Shown: positions 34,347 through 50,589 of the stretch, in pieces
Layout of the letters: every line of letters begins with the position of its first letter
How positions within the stretch are numbered: position 1 is the stretch's first letter
Assembly: GCA_903884235.1 (NCBI GenBank)
Contig: CAISEB010000020.1
Coordinates: 248,001-312,000 of the forward strand
DNA length: 64,000 nucleotides
Direction: 5' to 3'
Origin: an uncultured Pseudomonadota bacterium
GTDB taxonomy: Bacteria > Pseudomonadota > Gammaproteobacteria > Steroidobacterales > Steroidobacteraceae
The notes under the pieces: generated by a model
The model's input: only the letters and a program-made list of their open reading frames with translations
The model's database searches: none
What the model was told of the DNA's origin: nothing
Program-made: the position numbers and the translations under genes

Positions 34347-34551
34347 GCAAGCCCCCGTCGTTTTCTATTTATTTGGCCATGTCTGCTTCGAGGCCGCACC
34401 GGGCGCGGTCCCGTCCCTTCTGCCGTTCCGAGCTCCCACGACCCCATCATCATCCCGGGCCCGTCCGAATGCAAAAGAGGCACTTCTGGCACTTGCCTGA
34501 CGATCCTCCAGGAAGGGGCCAAATGTCAAGTCCGCTTTACGTCCAAGCTAG

Positions 34552-34580
34552 TTGACAGGCCGAGTCCCCCCGTCTAAGTT
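34552..34580 (+). promoter_or_regulatory. bchF superoperon promoter
   Basis: TTGACA (34552-34557), 17 bases, TAAGTT (34575-34580), 26 bases before the bchF ATG. A good sigma-70-type element for the 16-kb bchF-dxs unit. Two one-mismatch PpsR half-matches (TGT-N12-ACG at 34524-34541 and CGT-N12-ACA at 34540-34557) precede or overlap the -35. Confidence 0.6.
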
Positions 34581-34605
34581 CATGCCTCGGGGGACACAAA
34601 TAATC

Positions 34606-36386
<1,781 letters not shown>

Positions 36387-36395
36387 GGGGGTGTC

Positions 36396-37995
36396 GTGAA
36401 GCTCACGCTCTGGACCTACGAGGGCCCTCCGCACATCGGCGCGATGCGCATCGCAACTGCGATGCAGGGCGTGCACTACGTGCTGCATGCGCCGCAGGGC
36501 GACACCTACGCCGACCTGCTGTTCACGATGATCGAGCGGCGCGATCGCCGGCCGCCGGTCACGTACACGACGTTCCAGGCGCGTGATCTCGGCTCCGATA
36601 CGGCGGAGCTGTTCAAGACCACCGCGCGCGAGGCCTACGAGCGCTTCCAGCCCGAAGCACTGCTGGTCGGTGCATCGTGCACCGCCGAGCTGATCCAGGA
36701 CGATCCGGGTGGCCTGACGGCCGCGCTGGGCCTTCCGATCCCGGTCGTGCCGCTGGAGCTGCCGGCCTACCAGAAGAAGGAAAACTGGGGTGCGGCGGAG
36801 ACCTTCTACCAGGTCGTCCGCACGCTCGCTGGCCCGCTGGCGCCGCCGCCCGGCACCGCGCGTGCGGCGCGCGATCCGGCCCGCCGGCCCCGCTGCAACA
36901 TCCTCGGCCCCACGGCGCTCGGCTTCCGCCACCGCGACGACGTCGTCGAGATCACCAAGCTGCTGGCGACGCTCGGCATCGATGTCGCGGTCGTCGCGCC
37001 CGCCGGTGCGCGCCCGGCCGACATCGCCCGGCTCGGCGAGGCCGACTTCAACGTCGTCCTCTACCCGGAAGTCGCGATGCAGGCCGCGAAGTGGCTGACG
37101 CGGATGTTTGGCCAGCCCGCGACGACGGTGGTCCCGCTCGGCGTCGGCGCCACGCGTGACTTCGTCCGGGAAGTCGCGCAGCTCGCCGGCGTGGATCCGA
37201 CGCCTGCGCTCGGCGAGGACGCGACGCGCCTGCCCTGGTACTCGCGCTCGGTCGACTCGACCTACCTGACCGGCAAGCGGGTGTTCATCTTCGGCGATGC
37301 GACCCATGCTGTCGCAGCTGCCCGGATCGCCGCCGAGGAATTTGGCTTCACGGTCGTCGGTCTTGGCACGTATAGCCGGGAGTTCGCGCGTGAAGTCCGC
37401 GCCGCGGCCGAGAAGTACGGCATCGAGGCGCTGATCACCGACGACTACCTCGAGGTCGAGAGCGCGGTCGCGGCGCTGCACCCGGAGCTCGTGCTCGGCA
37501 CGCAGATGGAACGCCACATCGCGAAGCGCCTCGGCGTCCCCTGCGCCGTCATCTCGGCGCCGGTGCACGTGCAGGACTTCCCGGCCCGCTACGCGCCCCA
37601 GATGGGCTACGAGGGCGCGAACGTCGTGTTCGACACCTGGGTGCATCCGCTGATGATGGGGCTCGAGGAGCACCTGATCACGATGTTCCGCGAGGACTTC
37701 GAGTTCCACGATGGAGCCGCAGCCTCGCATCTCGGTACCGTCGCGGCGCGCGCGCCGAGCGCAGCCCTCGCGGACGTGCAGGCCTCGCGGCCCGCCCCGC
37801 AGCTCGCGGCGGTCACCGCATCCGCGCCGACGGCAGCTGCCGCCGCGGCCACGCCCGCGACCATCGGCTGGGATGCCGAGGCGGAGAAGGAATTGCAGAA
37901 GATCCCGTTCTTCGTGCGGGGCAAGGCGCGCCGGAACACCGAGCGCTATGCCGCCGAGAACGGCGTTGCGACTATCACCGTCGGAACCCTCTACG

Positions 37996-38021
<26 letters not shown>
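36396..38021 (+). CDS. bchB: Light-independent protochlorophyllide reductase subunit B
   Basis: 541 residues from a GTG start. The NifK-like N-terminal part starts [49 protein letters not shown] and [16 protein letters not shown] carries conserved residues for the NB cluster. A C-terminal segment ([30 protein letters not shown]) is the usual BchB/ChlB tail, which helps position substrate. A long alanine-rich linker (about 455-490) joins them. Its last 26 bases overlap bchH. Confidence 0.95.
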
Positions 38022-42668
<4,647 letters not shown>

Positions 42669-42672
42669 ACCC

Positions 42673-43371
42673 ATGAGCAACACGTACACACAGCGTCGCG
42701 GCGAGCTGCAGACGTACTTCGATCGCACGGCGGTCGAGCACTGGAAGCGACTGACGTCCGACGTCAAGGTCAGCCGCATCCGCGAGACCGTGCGCGCCGG
42801 GCGCAACTCGATGCGCGACACGTTCCTCGAGTGGCTGCCCGAGGACCTGAGCGGTCGGCGCGTACTCGATGCCGGCTGCGGCACCTGCGCGCTGTCCGTC
42901 GAGATGGCCCGCCGCGGCGCGGCGGTCGTCGCGGTCGACATCTCGCCGACACTCGTCGAACTGGGTCGTGAGCGCGCGCCGAAGGACCTGGCCCCGGGCT
43001 CCATCGACTTCCGGGTCGGCGACATGCAGAGCGCGGATTTCGGCGAATTCGACCACATCGTCGCGATGGACTCGCTGATCCACTATCCGCTCGCGGACGT
43101 CGTCGCCGTGGCGTCGAGCCTCATGGCGCGCACGCGGGCATCGCTCGTGATGACCTTCGCGCCGCGCACGCCGGCCCTGACGCTGATGCACGCCGTCGGT
43201 CGGCTGCTGCCGAAGGGTGGGGATCGTGCTCCTGCCATCGAGCCAGTGGGCGAAGTCGCGCTCAGCCGCGAGCTCACCCGCGTCGGCACCGGCGCGGGCT
43301 GGCAGGTGGCGCGGACGCGCCGCATCGTCAGCGGGTTCTACACGTCCCAGGCCCTCGAACTGAAGAGATAG
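42673..43371 (+). CDS. bchM: Mg-protoporphyrin O-methyltransferase
   Basis: 232 residues. The SAM-binding motif VLDAGCGTCALSVEMARRGAAVVAVDIS is clear. GDMQSADFGEFDHIVAMDSLIHYP matches BchM motifs II and III. The enzyme methylates the C13 propionate of Mg-protoporphyrin IX, giving the substrate of both cyclases BchE and AcsF. It starts 4 bases after bchL, and its stop abuts the lhaA start. Confidence 0.94.
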   Translation: MSNTYTQRRGELQTYFDRTAVEHWKRLTSDVKVSRIRETVRAGRNSMRDTFLEWLPEDLSGRRVLDAGCGTCALSVEMARRGAAVVAVDISPTLVELGRERAPKDLAPGSIDFRVGDMQSADFGEFDHIVAMDSLIHYPLADVVAVASSLMARTRASLVMTFAPRTPALTLMHAVGRLLPKGGDRAPAIEPVGEVALSRELTRVGTGAGWQVARTRRIVSGFYTSQALELKR

Positions 43372-44817
43372 ATGAGCCGCTTCACTGAACAGGCAGTGCT
43401 GCTCTGGAGCCGGGTCGGTACCCGGTTCATGCCGTTCGCCGACACGGCGACCGCGGAGCTGCCGATGGCGAGGCTGATGCGCCTCGCCCTGTTCCAGGTG
43501 ACCGTCGGTGTCGCGACCGTCCTGCTCGTCGGCACGCTCAACCGCGTGATGATCGTCGAGCTGAAGGTCCCGGCCTGGCTCGTGTCGCTGATGGTGGCGG
43601 TGCCACTCGTTCTCGCGCCTTTCCGCGCGTTGATCGGTCATCGCTCCGACAACCATGTGTCCGCGTTCGGCTGGCGGCGGGTGCCGTACATCTGGTTCGG
43701 CTCGCTGGCTCAGTTCGGCGGACTTGCGATCATGCCCTTCGCGCTGATCATCCTGTCGGGCGACACCCACGCGGGCCCGGCACTCGGCTACGTGGCCGCC
43801 TCGATCGCCTTCCTGCTGGTGGGCGGCGGCCTGCAGGTGACGCAGACCGCGGGGCTGGCGCTCGCGACCGACCTTGCTCCCGCGGCAGTGCGGCCCAAGG
43901 TCGTGGCGCTCATGTACTCGATGCTGCTCGTCGGCATGGTGGCCGCTGGCCTCGTCTGCGGCCAGCTGCTCGCGAACTTCAGCGAACTGCGCCTGATCCA
44001 GGTCATCCAGGGCTCGGCCGTGCTGACGATCGCGCTCAATGTCGTCGCCCTGTGGAAGCAGGAGCCGCGCAACCTGGAGCGTGGCGAATCGCCGCCGGCA
44101 CGCGAGCCGTTCCGTGCGTCCTGGCGTCGCTATGCGGCCGAGCCCGGCGCGCTGCGCTTCCTCGCGACAGTGGGTCTCGGCACGGCGGCGTTCAACATGC
44201 AGGACATCGTCCTCGAGCCCTATGGCGGCGAGGTCCTCCACCTCGGCGTCGGCTCGACGACGCGCCTGACCGCACTCATGGCCGGTGGCATGCTGCTGGC
44301 GTTCGCGTACGCCGCCCGCGAACTCGGCCGCGGACGCGATCCGTTCCGGGTCGCCGGCCAGGGCGTGCTCGCCGGCTTCCTCGGATTCCCGGCCGTCGCG
44401 ATCGCGGCCCCAGTGGGCTCCGTGCTGCTGTTCCAGGCGGGCGTGCTGCTGAATGGATTTGGTGCCGGCCTGTTCGCGGCCGGCACGCTGGCCGGTGCCA
44501 TGTCCCGCGAGACCCACGGTGACGGTGGCCTGGCGCTCGGTGCATGGGGCGCCGTGCAGGCGACCATGGCCGGGGTTGCCATCGCGCTCGGCGGCGCGAT
44601 CCGCGACGCGGTTGCGTTGCTCGCGGCGGATGGCTCGCTCGGCGAGACCCTGACCGGACCCGAGGCCGGATACGGCGTCGTCTACCTGACCGAATTCCTG
44701 CTCCTGTTCGTCACGCTCGCCGCGCTCGGGCCGCTGGTCCGAAGCGCGTACACGGGCGGGACGATGCTTCGTTCTGCGGCGTTCAACGAGTATTCCGCCC
44801 GCCCTGCGGGCATGTGA
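43372..44817 (+). CDS. lhaA: LH1 assembly protein LhaA (PucC family)
   Basis: 481 residues with about 12 helices. LFQVTVGVATVLLVGTLNRVMIVEL and IGHRSDNHVSAFGWRRVPYIWFGSLAQFGG are diagnostic for LhaA/PucC bacteriochlorophyll delivery proteins. LhaA promotes LH1 assembly around the reaction centre. Start ATG immediately follows the bchM TAG. puhA comes 8 bases after the stop, the common lhaA-puhA pairing. A second family member lies in the bchG operon at 10020-11363. Confidence 0.93.
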   Translation: MSRFTEQAVLLWSRVGTRFMPFADTATAELPMARLMRLALFQVTVGVATVLLVGTLNRVMIVELKVPAWLVSLMVAVPLVLAPFRALIGHRSDNHVSAFGWRRVPYIWFGSLAQFGGLAIMPFALIILSGDTHAGPALGYVAASIAFLLVGGGLQVTQTAGLALATDLAPAAVRPKVVALMYSMLLVGMVAAGLVCGQLLANFSELRLIQVIQGSAVLTIALNVVALWKQEPRNLERGESPPAREPFRASWRRYAAEPGALRFLATVGLGTAAFNMQDIVLEPYGGEVLHLGVGSTTRLTALMAGGMLLAFAYAARELGRGRDPFRVAGQGVLAGFLGFPAVAIAAPVGSVLLFQAGVLLNGFGAGLFAAGTLAGAMSRETHGDGGLALGAWGAVQATMAGVAIALGGAIRDAVALLAADGSLGETLTGPEAGYGVVYLTEFLLLFVTLAALGPLVRSAYTGGTMLRSAAFNEYSARPAGM

Positions 44818-44825
44818 GGTTTGCC

Positions 44826-45599
44826 ATGCGCGGTGCAATCACCAATTACATCGACGTTGCCCAGCTGATGCTGTACGCCTTCTGGCTGTTCTTCGCTGGG
44901 CTCATCATCTACCTGCGTCGCGAGGACAAGCGCGAAGGGTACCCACTGGACTCGGATCGGACCTCGAGCACGGACCGCGTCTCGGTCCAGGGCTTCCCGC
45001 TGGTGCCGAAGCCGAAGACGTACCTGCTCGCCGACGGCTCGACGGTCTCGGTGCCGCGCAACGCACCGGATCGCCGTCCGGTGGCCGCGCTGCCGACGTC
45101 GCCGCACCTCGGGGCTGCGCTGCAGCCCACCGGCGATCCGATGCGCGATGCCGTGGGCCCCGCGTCCTACTCTGAGCGCCAGCCGGTTCCGGACGTCACG
45201 CTCGAGGGATTGCCGAAGATCGTGCCGCTGCGCGTCGCGACGGACTTCCACATCGACTCCAAGGACAAGGATCCGCGCGGCTGGCCCGTCATCGGCGCCG
45301 ATGGCAAGACCGGCGGCACTATCACGGACCTGTGGATCGATCGCTCCGAGCCGCAGATCCGCTACATCGAGGTCGCGGTCGCCTCGGGCCGGCACGTCCT
45401 GCTGCCCAGTGGCTTCGCGAAGTTCGACGTCGAGAACGACGCGCTGCACGTGCATGCGATCCTTGGCGGCCAGTTCGACGGCGTGCCGGCGCACGGCAAC
45501 CCGGACCAGGTCACCCGCCTCGAGGAAGACCGCATCTCCGCCTACTACGGCGGCGGCATCCTCTACGCGGAGCCGAGCCGCCTGGGACCGCAGGTATGA
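44826..45599 (+). CDS. puhA: Reaction centre H subunit
   Basis: 257 residues: one membrane helix near the N-terminus (MRGAITNYIDVAQLMLYAFWLFFAGLIIYLRREDKREGYPL) and a cytoplasmic PRC-barrel. The conserved YIEVAVASGRHVLLPSGFAKF stretch shapes proton entry to QB. PuhA caps PufLM on the cytoplasmic side. The start at 44826 is the conserved one. The stop overlaps puhB by 4 bases. Confidence 0.95.
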   Translation: MRGAITNYIDVAQLMLYAFWLFFAGLIIYLRREDKREGYPLDSDRTSSTDRVSVQGFPLVPKPKTYLLADGSTVSVPRNAPDRRPVAALPTSPHLGAALQPTGDPMRDAVGPASYSERQPVPDVTLEGLPKIVPLRVATDFHIDSKDKDPRGWPVIGADGKTGGTITDLWIDRSEPQIRYIEVAVASGRHVLLPSGFAKFDVENDALHVHAILGGQFDGVPAHGNPDQVTRLEEDRISAYYGGGILYAEPSRLGPQV

Positions 45600-46249
45600 G
45601 CCACGACGACTTCGAGGAAGTACCGGGGTTGCCCGGACCGCTCCCTACCGGCGAGCGCCTCCTCTGGCAGGGGACTCCCCGCTGGCAGTCGCTCGCGCGC
45701 GGGGCGTTCCGCATGCCCTGGGTCGCGGGATATCTCGCGGGCATGGTAGCGTTGCGCGCCGTCTGGCTCGCGAGCGAAGGGGCGCCGTTGGCCGACGTCG
45801 TGTCGGCCACCGCCTCGTCGGGCACGCTGTCGCTGATCGCGATCGGTGTTCTTGCGGCGCTCGCGTGGCTGTCGGCCGGCGCGACGATCTACACCGTCAC
45901 CAATCGCCGCGTCGCAATCCGCCACGGCATCTCCGTCGGCCTGACGCTGAACCTGCCATTCAGCGCCGTCGAGGGCGCCGCGTTCAAGGAATTCGCGGAC
46001 GGCACCGGCCAGATCTCGCTCCGCCTGCAGAAGGGAACCCGGATCGGATACCTGCTGAACTGGCCGCACGTCCGGCCGGGCCGGTACACGATGCCGGAGC
46101 CGACCCTGCGCGCGGTCCCTGGCGTCGCCGCGGTCGCGAAGATCCTAGGCGAGGCGCTGGCCGAGTCCTCGTCGCCGGCGAACGAAGCGGCGTCGACGGC
46201 CCGATTCGCGACGAAGACGGTTCGCCTCCCCAACACGGTTGCGGCCTGA
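45596..46249 (+). CDS. puhB: Photosynthetic complex assembly protein PuhB
   Basis: 217 residues. It starts MSHDDFEEVPGLPGPLPTGERLLWQGTPRWQSLARGAFRMPW, typical of PuhB, with two or three membrane helices and a PH-like (YdbT) soluble part including TIYTVTNRRVAIRHGIS. PuhB stabilises reaction-centre assembly by binding PuhA or as a dimer in the membrane. It sits in the conserved puhABC order, overlapping puhA. Confidence 0.9.
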   Translation: MSHDDFEEVPGLPGPLPTGERLLWQGTPRWQSLARGAFRMPWVAGYLAGMVALRAVWLASEGAPLADVVSATASSGTLSLIAIGVLAALAWLSAGATIYTVTNRRVAIRHGISVGLTLNLPFSAVEGAAFKEFADGTGQISLRLQKGTRIGYLLNWPHVRPGRYTMPEPTLRAVPGVAAVAKILGEALAESSSPANEAASTARFATKTVRLPNTVAA

Positions 46250-46256
46250 GGTGTCC

Positions 46257-46715
46257 GTGAGCCACCCCCGGCACCAGAACGACGTCCCGCGATTCGCGCT
46301 GGTCACGGCTGCCGTGCTGGTGCTCGGCACCACGATCCTCGCCGGCGTCGCGAAGCGCACGGGCTTCGGCACCACCCACGTGCCGGCATCGACCGCGATC
46401 CAGGTGCGCCACCTGCGCTTCGCGGACCAGGTGAACGGGTCCGTCGAGGTCTGGGACGCCGACGTCGGACAGGTCATCTCGACGTTCGCGCCCGGTACCA
46501 ATGCATTCGCCCGCGCGACGCTGCGCGGGCTCGCGCGCGAGCGCAAGCGCGAGTCGTTTGGTGCCGACGTGCCGTTCACGCTCACGCGTTGGGCCGATGG
46601 CAGGCTCTCGCTAGACGACCCCACGACCAGCCGCCACATCGACCTCGAAGTATTCGGTCCGACCAATACGGCGGTCTTTTCCAACCTGATGACGGCGACG
46701 ACGCCGTCCCGCTGA
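46257..46715 (+). CDS. puhC: Photosynthetic complex assembly protein PuhC
   Basis: About 152 residues: one N-terminal membrane helix (FALVTAAVLVLGTTILAGV) and a periplasmic domain with LRFADQVNGSVEVWDADVGQVI and a family-typical LTRWADGRLSLDDPTTSRHIDLEVFGPTNTAVF ending. The GTG at 46257 has GAGG a few bases upstream; another GTG at 46251 is possible, while the TTG at 46239 lies inside puhB. PuhC supports LH1-reaction-centre assembly. Confidence 0.85.
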   Translation: MSHPRHQNDVPRFALVTAAVLVLGTTILAGVAKRTGFGTTHVPASTAIQVRHLRFADQVNGSVEVWDADVGQVISTFAPGTNAFARATLRGLARERKRESFGADVPFTLTRWADGRLSLDDPTTSRHIDLEVFGPTNTAVFSNLMTATTPSR

Positions 46716-46735
46716 TCGACACGAAAGGGAAGCCC

Positions 46736-47800
46736 ATGAGCTCGGTACTCGCGATCAATACGGCTGAAGATGCCACCACCCTCGCGAAGTCGAACACGCT
46801 GCTCACGCCGCGGTTCTACCGTACGAACAACGATGCGTTCGACAAGATCGACCTCGAGCCGGTGCGCAGGGAGTTCGACGCGCTGATTGCGGAATTCGGG
46901 GGCGACTCCAACCGCAACCACTTCGAACGCAACGCCGAGTTCACCGCGCAGATCCGCGAGCTGCCGCCCGCGCTGCGCCAGGAGTTCCTGGACTTCCTGG
47001 TCAGCTCCGTCACCGCGGAGTTCTCTGGCTGCGTGCTCTACAGCGACATCAAGCGCACGTCGCAGAGCAAGGACATCAAGGACCTGATGGGGTACATGGC
47101 GCGCGACGAAGCCCGCCACGCCGGCTTCATCAACCAGTCCCTGAAGGACTTCGGCCTCGCGGTGGACCTCGGGTTCCTGCGCAAGGACAAGAAATACACG
47201 TACTTCAGCCCGAAGTTCATCATGTACGCGACCTACCTGTCCGAGAAGATCGGCTACGCGCGCTACATCTCGATCTTCCGGCAGCTCGAGCGCCATCCGG
47301 AAAGGCGCTTCCACCCGATCTTCCACTGGTTCGAGCGCTGGTGCAACGATGAGTTCCGCCACGGCGAGGCGTTCGCGATCCTGATGCGCGCACAGCCGAA
47401 GCTGCTGGCCGGCTACAACAAGCTGTGGATCCGCTTCTTCGTGCTGGCCGTGTTCGCGACCATGTACGTCCGCGACCACGCGCGCCCGGAGCTGCACGGC
47501 GCGCTCGGCCTCGACGCGACAGAATATGATTTCGAGGTCTTCAAGATCACCTCGGCGTGCACGAGCCAGGTGTTCCCGGTCGCGCTCGACCTCGACCATC
47601 CCGAATTCCACAAGGGGCTCAAGAAACTGCTGGCGATCTCGCTGGCGACGACCGCTGCGAAGCAACAGGGCGGCATCGTCGGGCTCGCCAAGCGCGGCGT
47701 GCTCGCGCTGAGGGCGACCTTCACGTTCGCGCGGCTGTACTTCCTCAAGCCGCTGCCGAACGAGCTGCCCGCGGACGTTCGCATGGCGCCCGTCTGGTAA
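46736..47800 (+). CDS. acsF: Aerobic Mg-protoporphyrin IX monomethyl ester cyclase
   Basis: 354 residues, a membrane-associated diiron oxygenase. The two metal-binding sites are visible as DEARH (Glu125, His128) and NDEFRH (Glu206, His209), with further glutamates in VTAEFSG. AcsF forms ring E using O2. In many proteobacteria it needs BciE or Ycf54-like partners, which are not seen here. The start at 46736 is a conserved MSSV and has GGGAAG upstream. It sits between puhC and puhE, as is common in proteobacteria. Confidence 0.95.
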   Translation: MSSVLAINTAEDATTLAKSNTLLTPRFYRTNNDAFDKIDLEPVRREFDALIAEFGGDSNRNHFERNAEFTAQIRELPPALRQEFLDFLVSSVTAEFSGCVLYSDIKRTSQSKDIKDLMGYMARDEARHAGFINQSLKDFGLAVDLGFLRKDKKYTYFSPKFIMYATYLSEKIGYARYISIFRQLERHPERRFHPIFHWFERWCNDEFRHGEAFAILMRAQPKLLAGYNKLWIRFFVLAVFATMYVRDHARPELHGALGLDATEYDFEVFKITSACTSQVFPVALDLDHPEFHKGLKKLLAISLATTAAKQQGGIVGLAKRGVLALRATFTFARLYFLKPLPNELPADVRMAPVW

Positions 47801-47811
47801 GCGACGGCGCA

Positions 47812-48630
47812 ATGTCGCCCATCGTCATGCCCGCGCTGTTCGCCGCCTTCGTGTGGTGGTTCGCCACGGGCCTGATCCTGTTCCTCGACCGGCTGCCGAT
47901 GCGGACGTTCCCCTGGAGCTTCACCGCGGCGACCGGCGTCGCGGCGGCCTCGCTCTACGGGCTTGCCGCGTCCCGGACCGAAGTCACCGTGGCGGGCGCA
48001 TACTGCGCATTCGCGTGCGCGGTCGGTGTCTGGGGCTGGATCGAGATGAGCTTCCTGACCGGCTACATCACAGGCCCGCGCCGCCACGGCTGCCCCAAGG
48101 GATGCTCGGGCTGGCCGCATTTCTGGCACGGTGTCGCGGCGTTGCTCTACCACGAGCTCGCGATCGTGCTGCTGTCGGTCGCCGTGATCGGGCTCACCTG
48201 GGGTGGCCCGAACCAGGTCGGCGCCTGGGCCTTCATCATCCTCTGGGGCATGCGCGAGAGCGCCAAGCTCAACCTGTTCCTCGGCGTCGCGAACCTCGGC
48301 GAGAGCCTGCTGCCGCCGCACCTGGCGTACCTCGCCAGCTTCTTCCGTCGCCGGCGCATGAATGCACTGCTGCCGGTCTCCGTCCTCGCCGGTGCGGGGC
48401 TCGCGATCTACGAAGGCCTGAAGGCCGCGGATCCGGCGACCGACGCATTTGGCCGCGCCGGTGCGACGCTGCTCGCGACGCTGCTCGCGCTCGGGGCGCT
48501 CGAGCATCTCGCGCTGGTCGTCCCGGTCAGGATCGAACTGCTGTGGAAGTTGCTCGATCGCCGGCCGACGCGAGGCGCCGAGTCTCGTGTCGCGACGCCG
48601 ATCCATGCGCACGTCGAAGAACCGGTTTGA
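47812..48630 (+). CDS. puhE: Photosynthetic complex assembly protein PuhE
   Basis: 272 residues with about seven helices. FVWWFATGLILFLDRLPMRTFPWSF and GYITGPRRHGCPKGCSGWPHFWHGVAALLYHELAI identify the DUF3623/PuhE family. It modulates photosystem or bacteriochlorophyll levels in Rhodobacter. The ATG at 47812 is 11 bases after acsF. The next gene, dxs, follows 19 bases later on the same strand. Confidence 0.9.
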   Translation: MSPIVMPALFAAFVWWFATGLILFLDRLPMRTFPWSFTAATGVAAASLYGLAASRTEVTVAGAYCAFACAVGVWGWIEMSFLTGYITGPRRHGCPKGCSGWPHFWHGVAALLYHELAIVLLSVAVIGLTWGGPNQVGAWAFIILWGMRESAKLNLFLGVANLGESLLPPHLAYLASFFRRRRMNALLPVSVLAGAGLAIYEGLKAADPATDAFGRAGATLLATLLALGALEHLALVVPVRIELLWKLLDRRPTRGAESRVATPIHAHVEEPV

Positions 48631-48649
48631 ATTGCAGGGGAGTGGGGCC

Positions 48650-50476
48650 GTGACACAAGAACAAGAGAATCGCCTGCTCGGCACGATCGACAGCCCGGCG
48701 GACCTGCGCGCGCTGCCGGAGTCCGAACTGGCACCGCTCGCGGCGGAACTGCGCGGGTTCATGCTGAACACCGTGGCCGGCAACGGCGGTCACCTCGCCG
48801 CCGGACTCGGCACCGTCGAGCTCACGGTTGCGCTCCACTACCTGTTCGACACGCCCCACGACCTGCTCGTCTGGGACGTCGGCCACCAGTGCTATCCGCA
48901 CAAGATCCTCACAGGCCGACGCGACCGGTTGGCGACCATCCGCAAGCGCGGTGGCCTGTCCGGGTTCCTGCGGCGCGACGAGAGCCCCTACGACACGTTC
49001 GGCGCCGGGCATTCGAGCACATCGATCAGCGCCGCCCTCGGGATGGCGATCGCCAGCGCCAAGGCGGGCGAGAACCGCCGCACGATCGCCATCATCGGCG
49101 ATGGCGGCATGACCGCCGGCCTCGCCTACGAGGCGATCGACCACGCCGGCGCCACCGAGTGCGACCTGATGGTCGTGCTCAACGACAACGGCATGTCGAT
49201 TTCGCCGAACGTCGGTGCGCTGCACGACTACCTGCAGGGCAACAACGAGCTCGCCAAGCGCGCCGCCGCCGGTCGCCTGTTCGGCGATCTCGGCTTCGAG
49301 TACTTCGGTCCCGTCGACGGCAACGACTTGCCGGCGTTGCTCGAGGTGCTGCGCGCGGCGCGCGACTGCCGTCGCCCGCGGTTCGTCCATGTCGTGACCC
49401 GAAAGGGGGCCGGCTACGCGCCTGCCGAGGAAGACCCGGTCGCGTACCACGGTGTCACCCGCTTCGACCCGAGGCTCGGCATCGTCAGCAATTCCACGCA
49501 GCCGACCACCTACACTCAGGTGTTCGGGGACTGGCTCTGCGAGATGGCCGAGTACGATCCGAAGCTGGTCGCGATCACGCCGGCGATGCGCGAGGGTTCT
49601 GGCCTCGTGAAGTTCGCCAAGCGCTTCCCGGATCGGTACTTCGATGTCGGCATCGCCGAGCAGCACGCGGTCACGCTCGCCGCGGGTCTCGCCGCGCAGG
49701 GGCTGAAGCCGGTCGTGGCGATCTATTCGACGTTCCTGCAGCGCGGCTACGACCAGCTGATCCATGACGTCGCGATGCAGGGCCTGCCGGTGATGTTCGC
49801 GATCGACCGCGCCGGCGTCGTCGGCCCCGATGGAGCCACCCATGCCGGGACATTCGACCTGTCCTTCCTGCGCTGCATCCCGGGGATGACGGTCATGGCG
49901 CCGTCCGATGCCGTGGAGATGCGGCGCATGCTGAGCACCGGGTTCCTGGGCGGCGGTTGCAGTGCAGTCCGCTACCCGCGCAGCGCGACGATCGGGGCGG
50001 CGAGCTCGCTGCTCACCGACGTGATGCAGCTCGGGACCGCCAAGACGGTCCGCACCGGCAGCGGCTGCGCGCTGCTCGCCTTCGGCACGATGCTCGAGAC
50101 CGCGCTCAAGGTCGGCGAACGGCTCGACGCGACGGTCATCAACATGCGCTTCGTGAAGCCGCTGGACGTCGCCGCCGTGCTCGGCGCGGGACGTGCCCAC
50201 GACCTCGTCGTGACGCTCGAGGACAACGTGGTCGCGGGCGGCGCCGGCAGCGCGGTCCTCGAGTGCCTGGCCGCCCATGACGTGATGACCCGGGTCATGA
50301 CGCTCGGGCATCCGGACAGCTGGGGCGAGCACGGCACGCGGGACGAGGTCCTGCGGGATTCCGGGCTCGACTTCGACAGCGTGCTCGAGGCGGTGGAACG
50401 GAGGCTCGCGCGCATCGGCGGTCGCAGGGTGCTTTCCCTGCCGGCCCGGGAGCCGCGCGAAAGCTCGCACGGCTAG
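48650..50476 (+). CDS. dxs: 1-deoxy-D-xylulose-5-phosphate synthase
   Basis: 608 residues. TPP-binding GDGGMTAGLAYEAIDHAGATECDLMVVLNDN and FGAGHSSTSISAALGMA are in the first half, and the transketolase pyrimidine domain with FDVGIAEQHAVTLAAGLAAQG follows. Dxs makes DXP, the committed step of the MEP pathway. The start is a GTG at 48650 with GGGGAG upstream; the frame runs open further 5'. Being last in the superoperon, it is likely expressed together with photopigment genes. IspH is in the puf operon. Confidence 0.95.
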   Translation: MTQEQENRLLGTIDSPADLRALPESELAPLAAELRGFMLNTVAGNGGHLAAGLGTVELTVALHYLFDTPHDLLVWDVGHQCYPHKILTGRRDRLATIRKRGGLSGFLRRDESPYDTFGAGHSSTSISAALGMAIASAKAGENRRTIAIIGDGGMTAGLAYEAIDHAGATECDLMVVLNDNGMSISPNVGALHDYLQGNNELAKRAAAGRLFGDLGFEYFGPVDGNDLPALLEVLRAARDCRRPRFVHVVTRKGAGYAPAEEDPVAYHGVTRFDPRLGIVSNSTQPTTYTQVFGDWLCEMAEYDPKLVAITPAMREGSGLVKFAKRFPDRYFDVGIAEQHAVTLAAGLAAQGLKPVVAIYSTFLQRGYDQLIHDVAMQGLPVMFAIDRAGVVGPDGATHAGTFDLSFLRCIPGMTVMAPSDAVEMRRMLSTGFLGGGCSAVRYPRSATIGAASSLLTDVMQLGTAKTVRTGSGCALLAFGTMLETALKVGERLDATVINMRFVKPLDVAAVLGAGRAHDLVVTLEDNVVAGGAGSAVLECLAAHDVMTRVMTLGHPDSWGEHGTRDEVLRDSGLDFDSVLEAVERRLARIGGRRVLSLPAREPRESSHG

Positions 50477-50589
50477 CGCGGGCCACGTCCGGGTGGGTTC
50501 TGGAAATCAGGGACGAGTGCCGTGGTATACATACGACGCACAAAGCGCGCCGCATGCGGTCTGGACTTCGATGCATTTCATGACCATGG

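Noticed and set aside
50523-50546. Ter-like site in front of the Tus-like gene
   Set aside because: A GTATGT run is present on the minus strand, but the rest of the Ter consensus is absent, so no claim is made.
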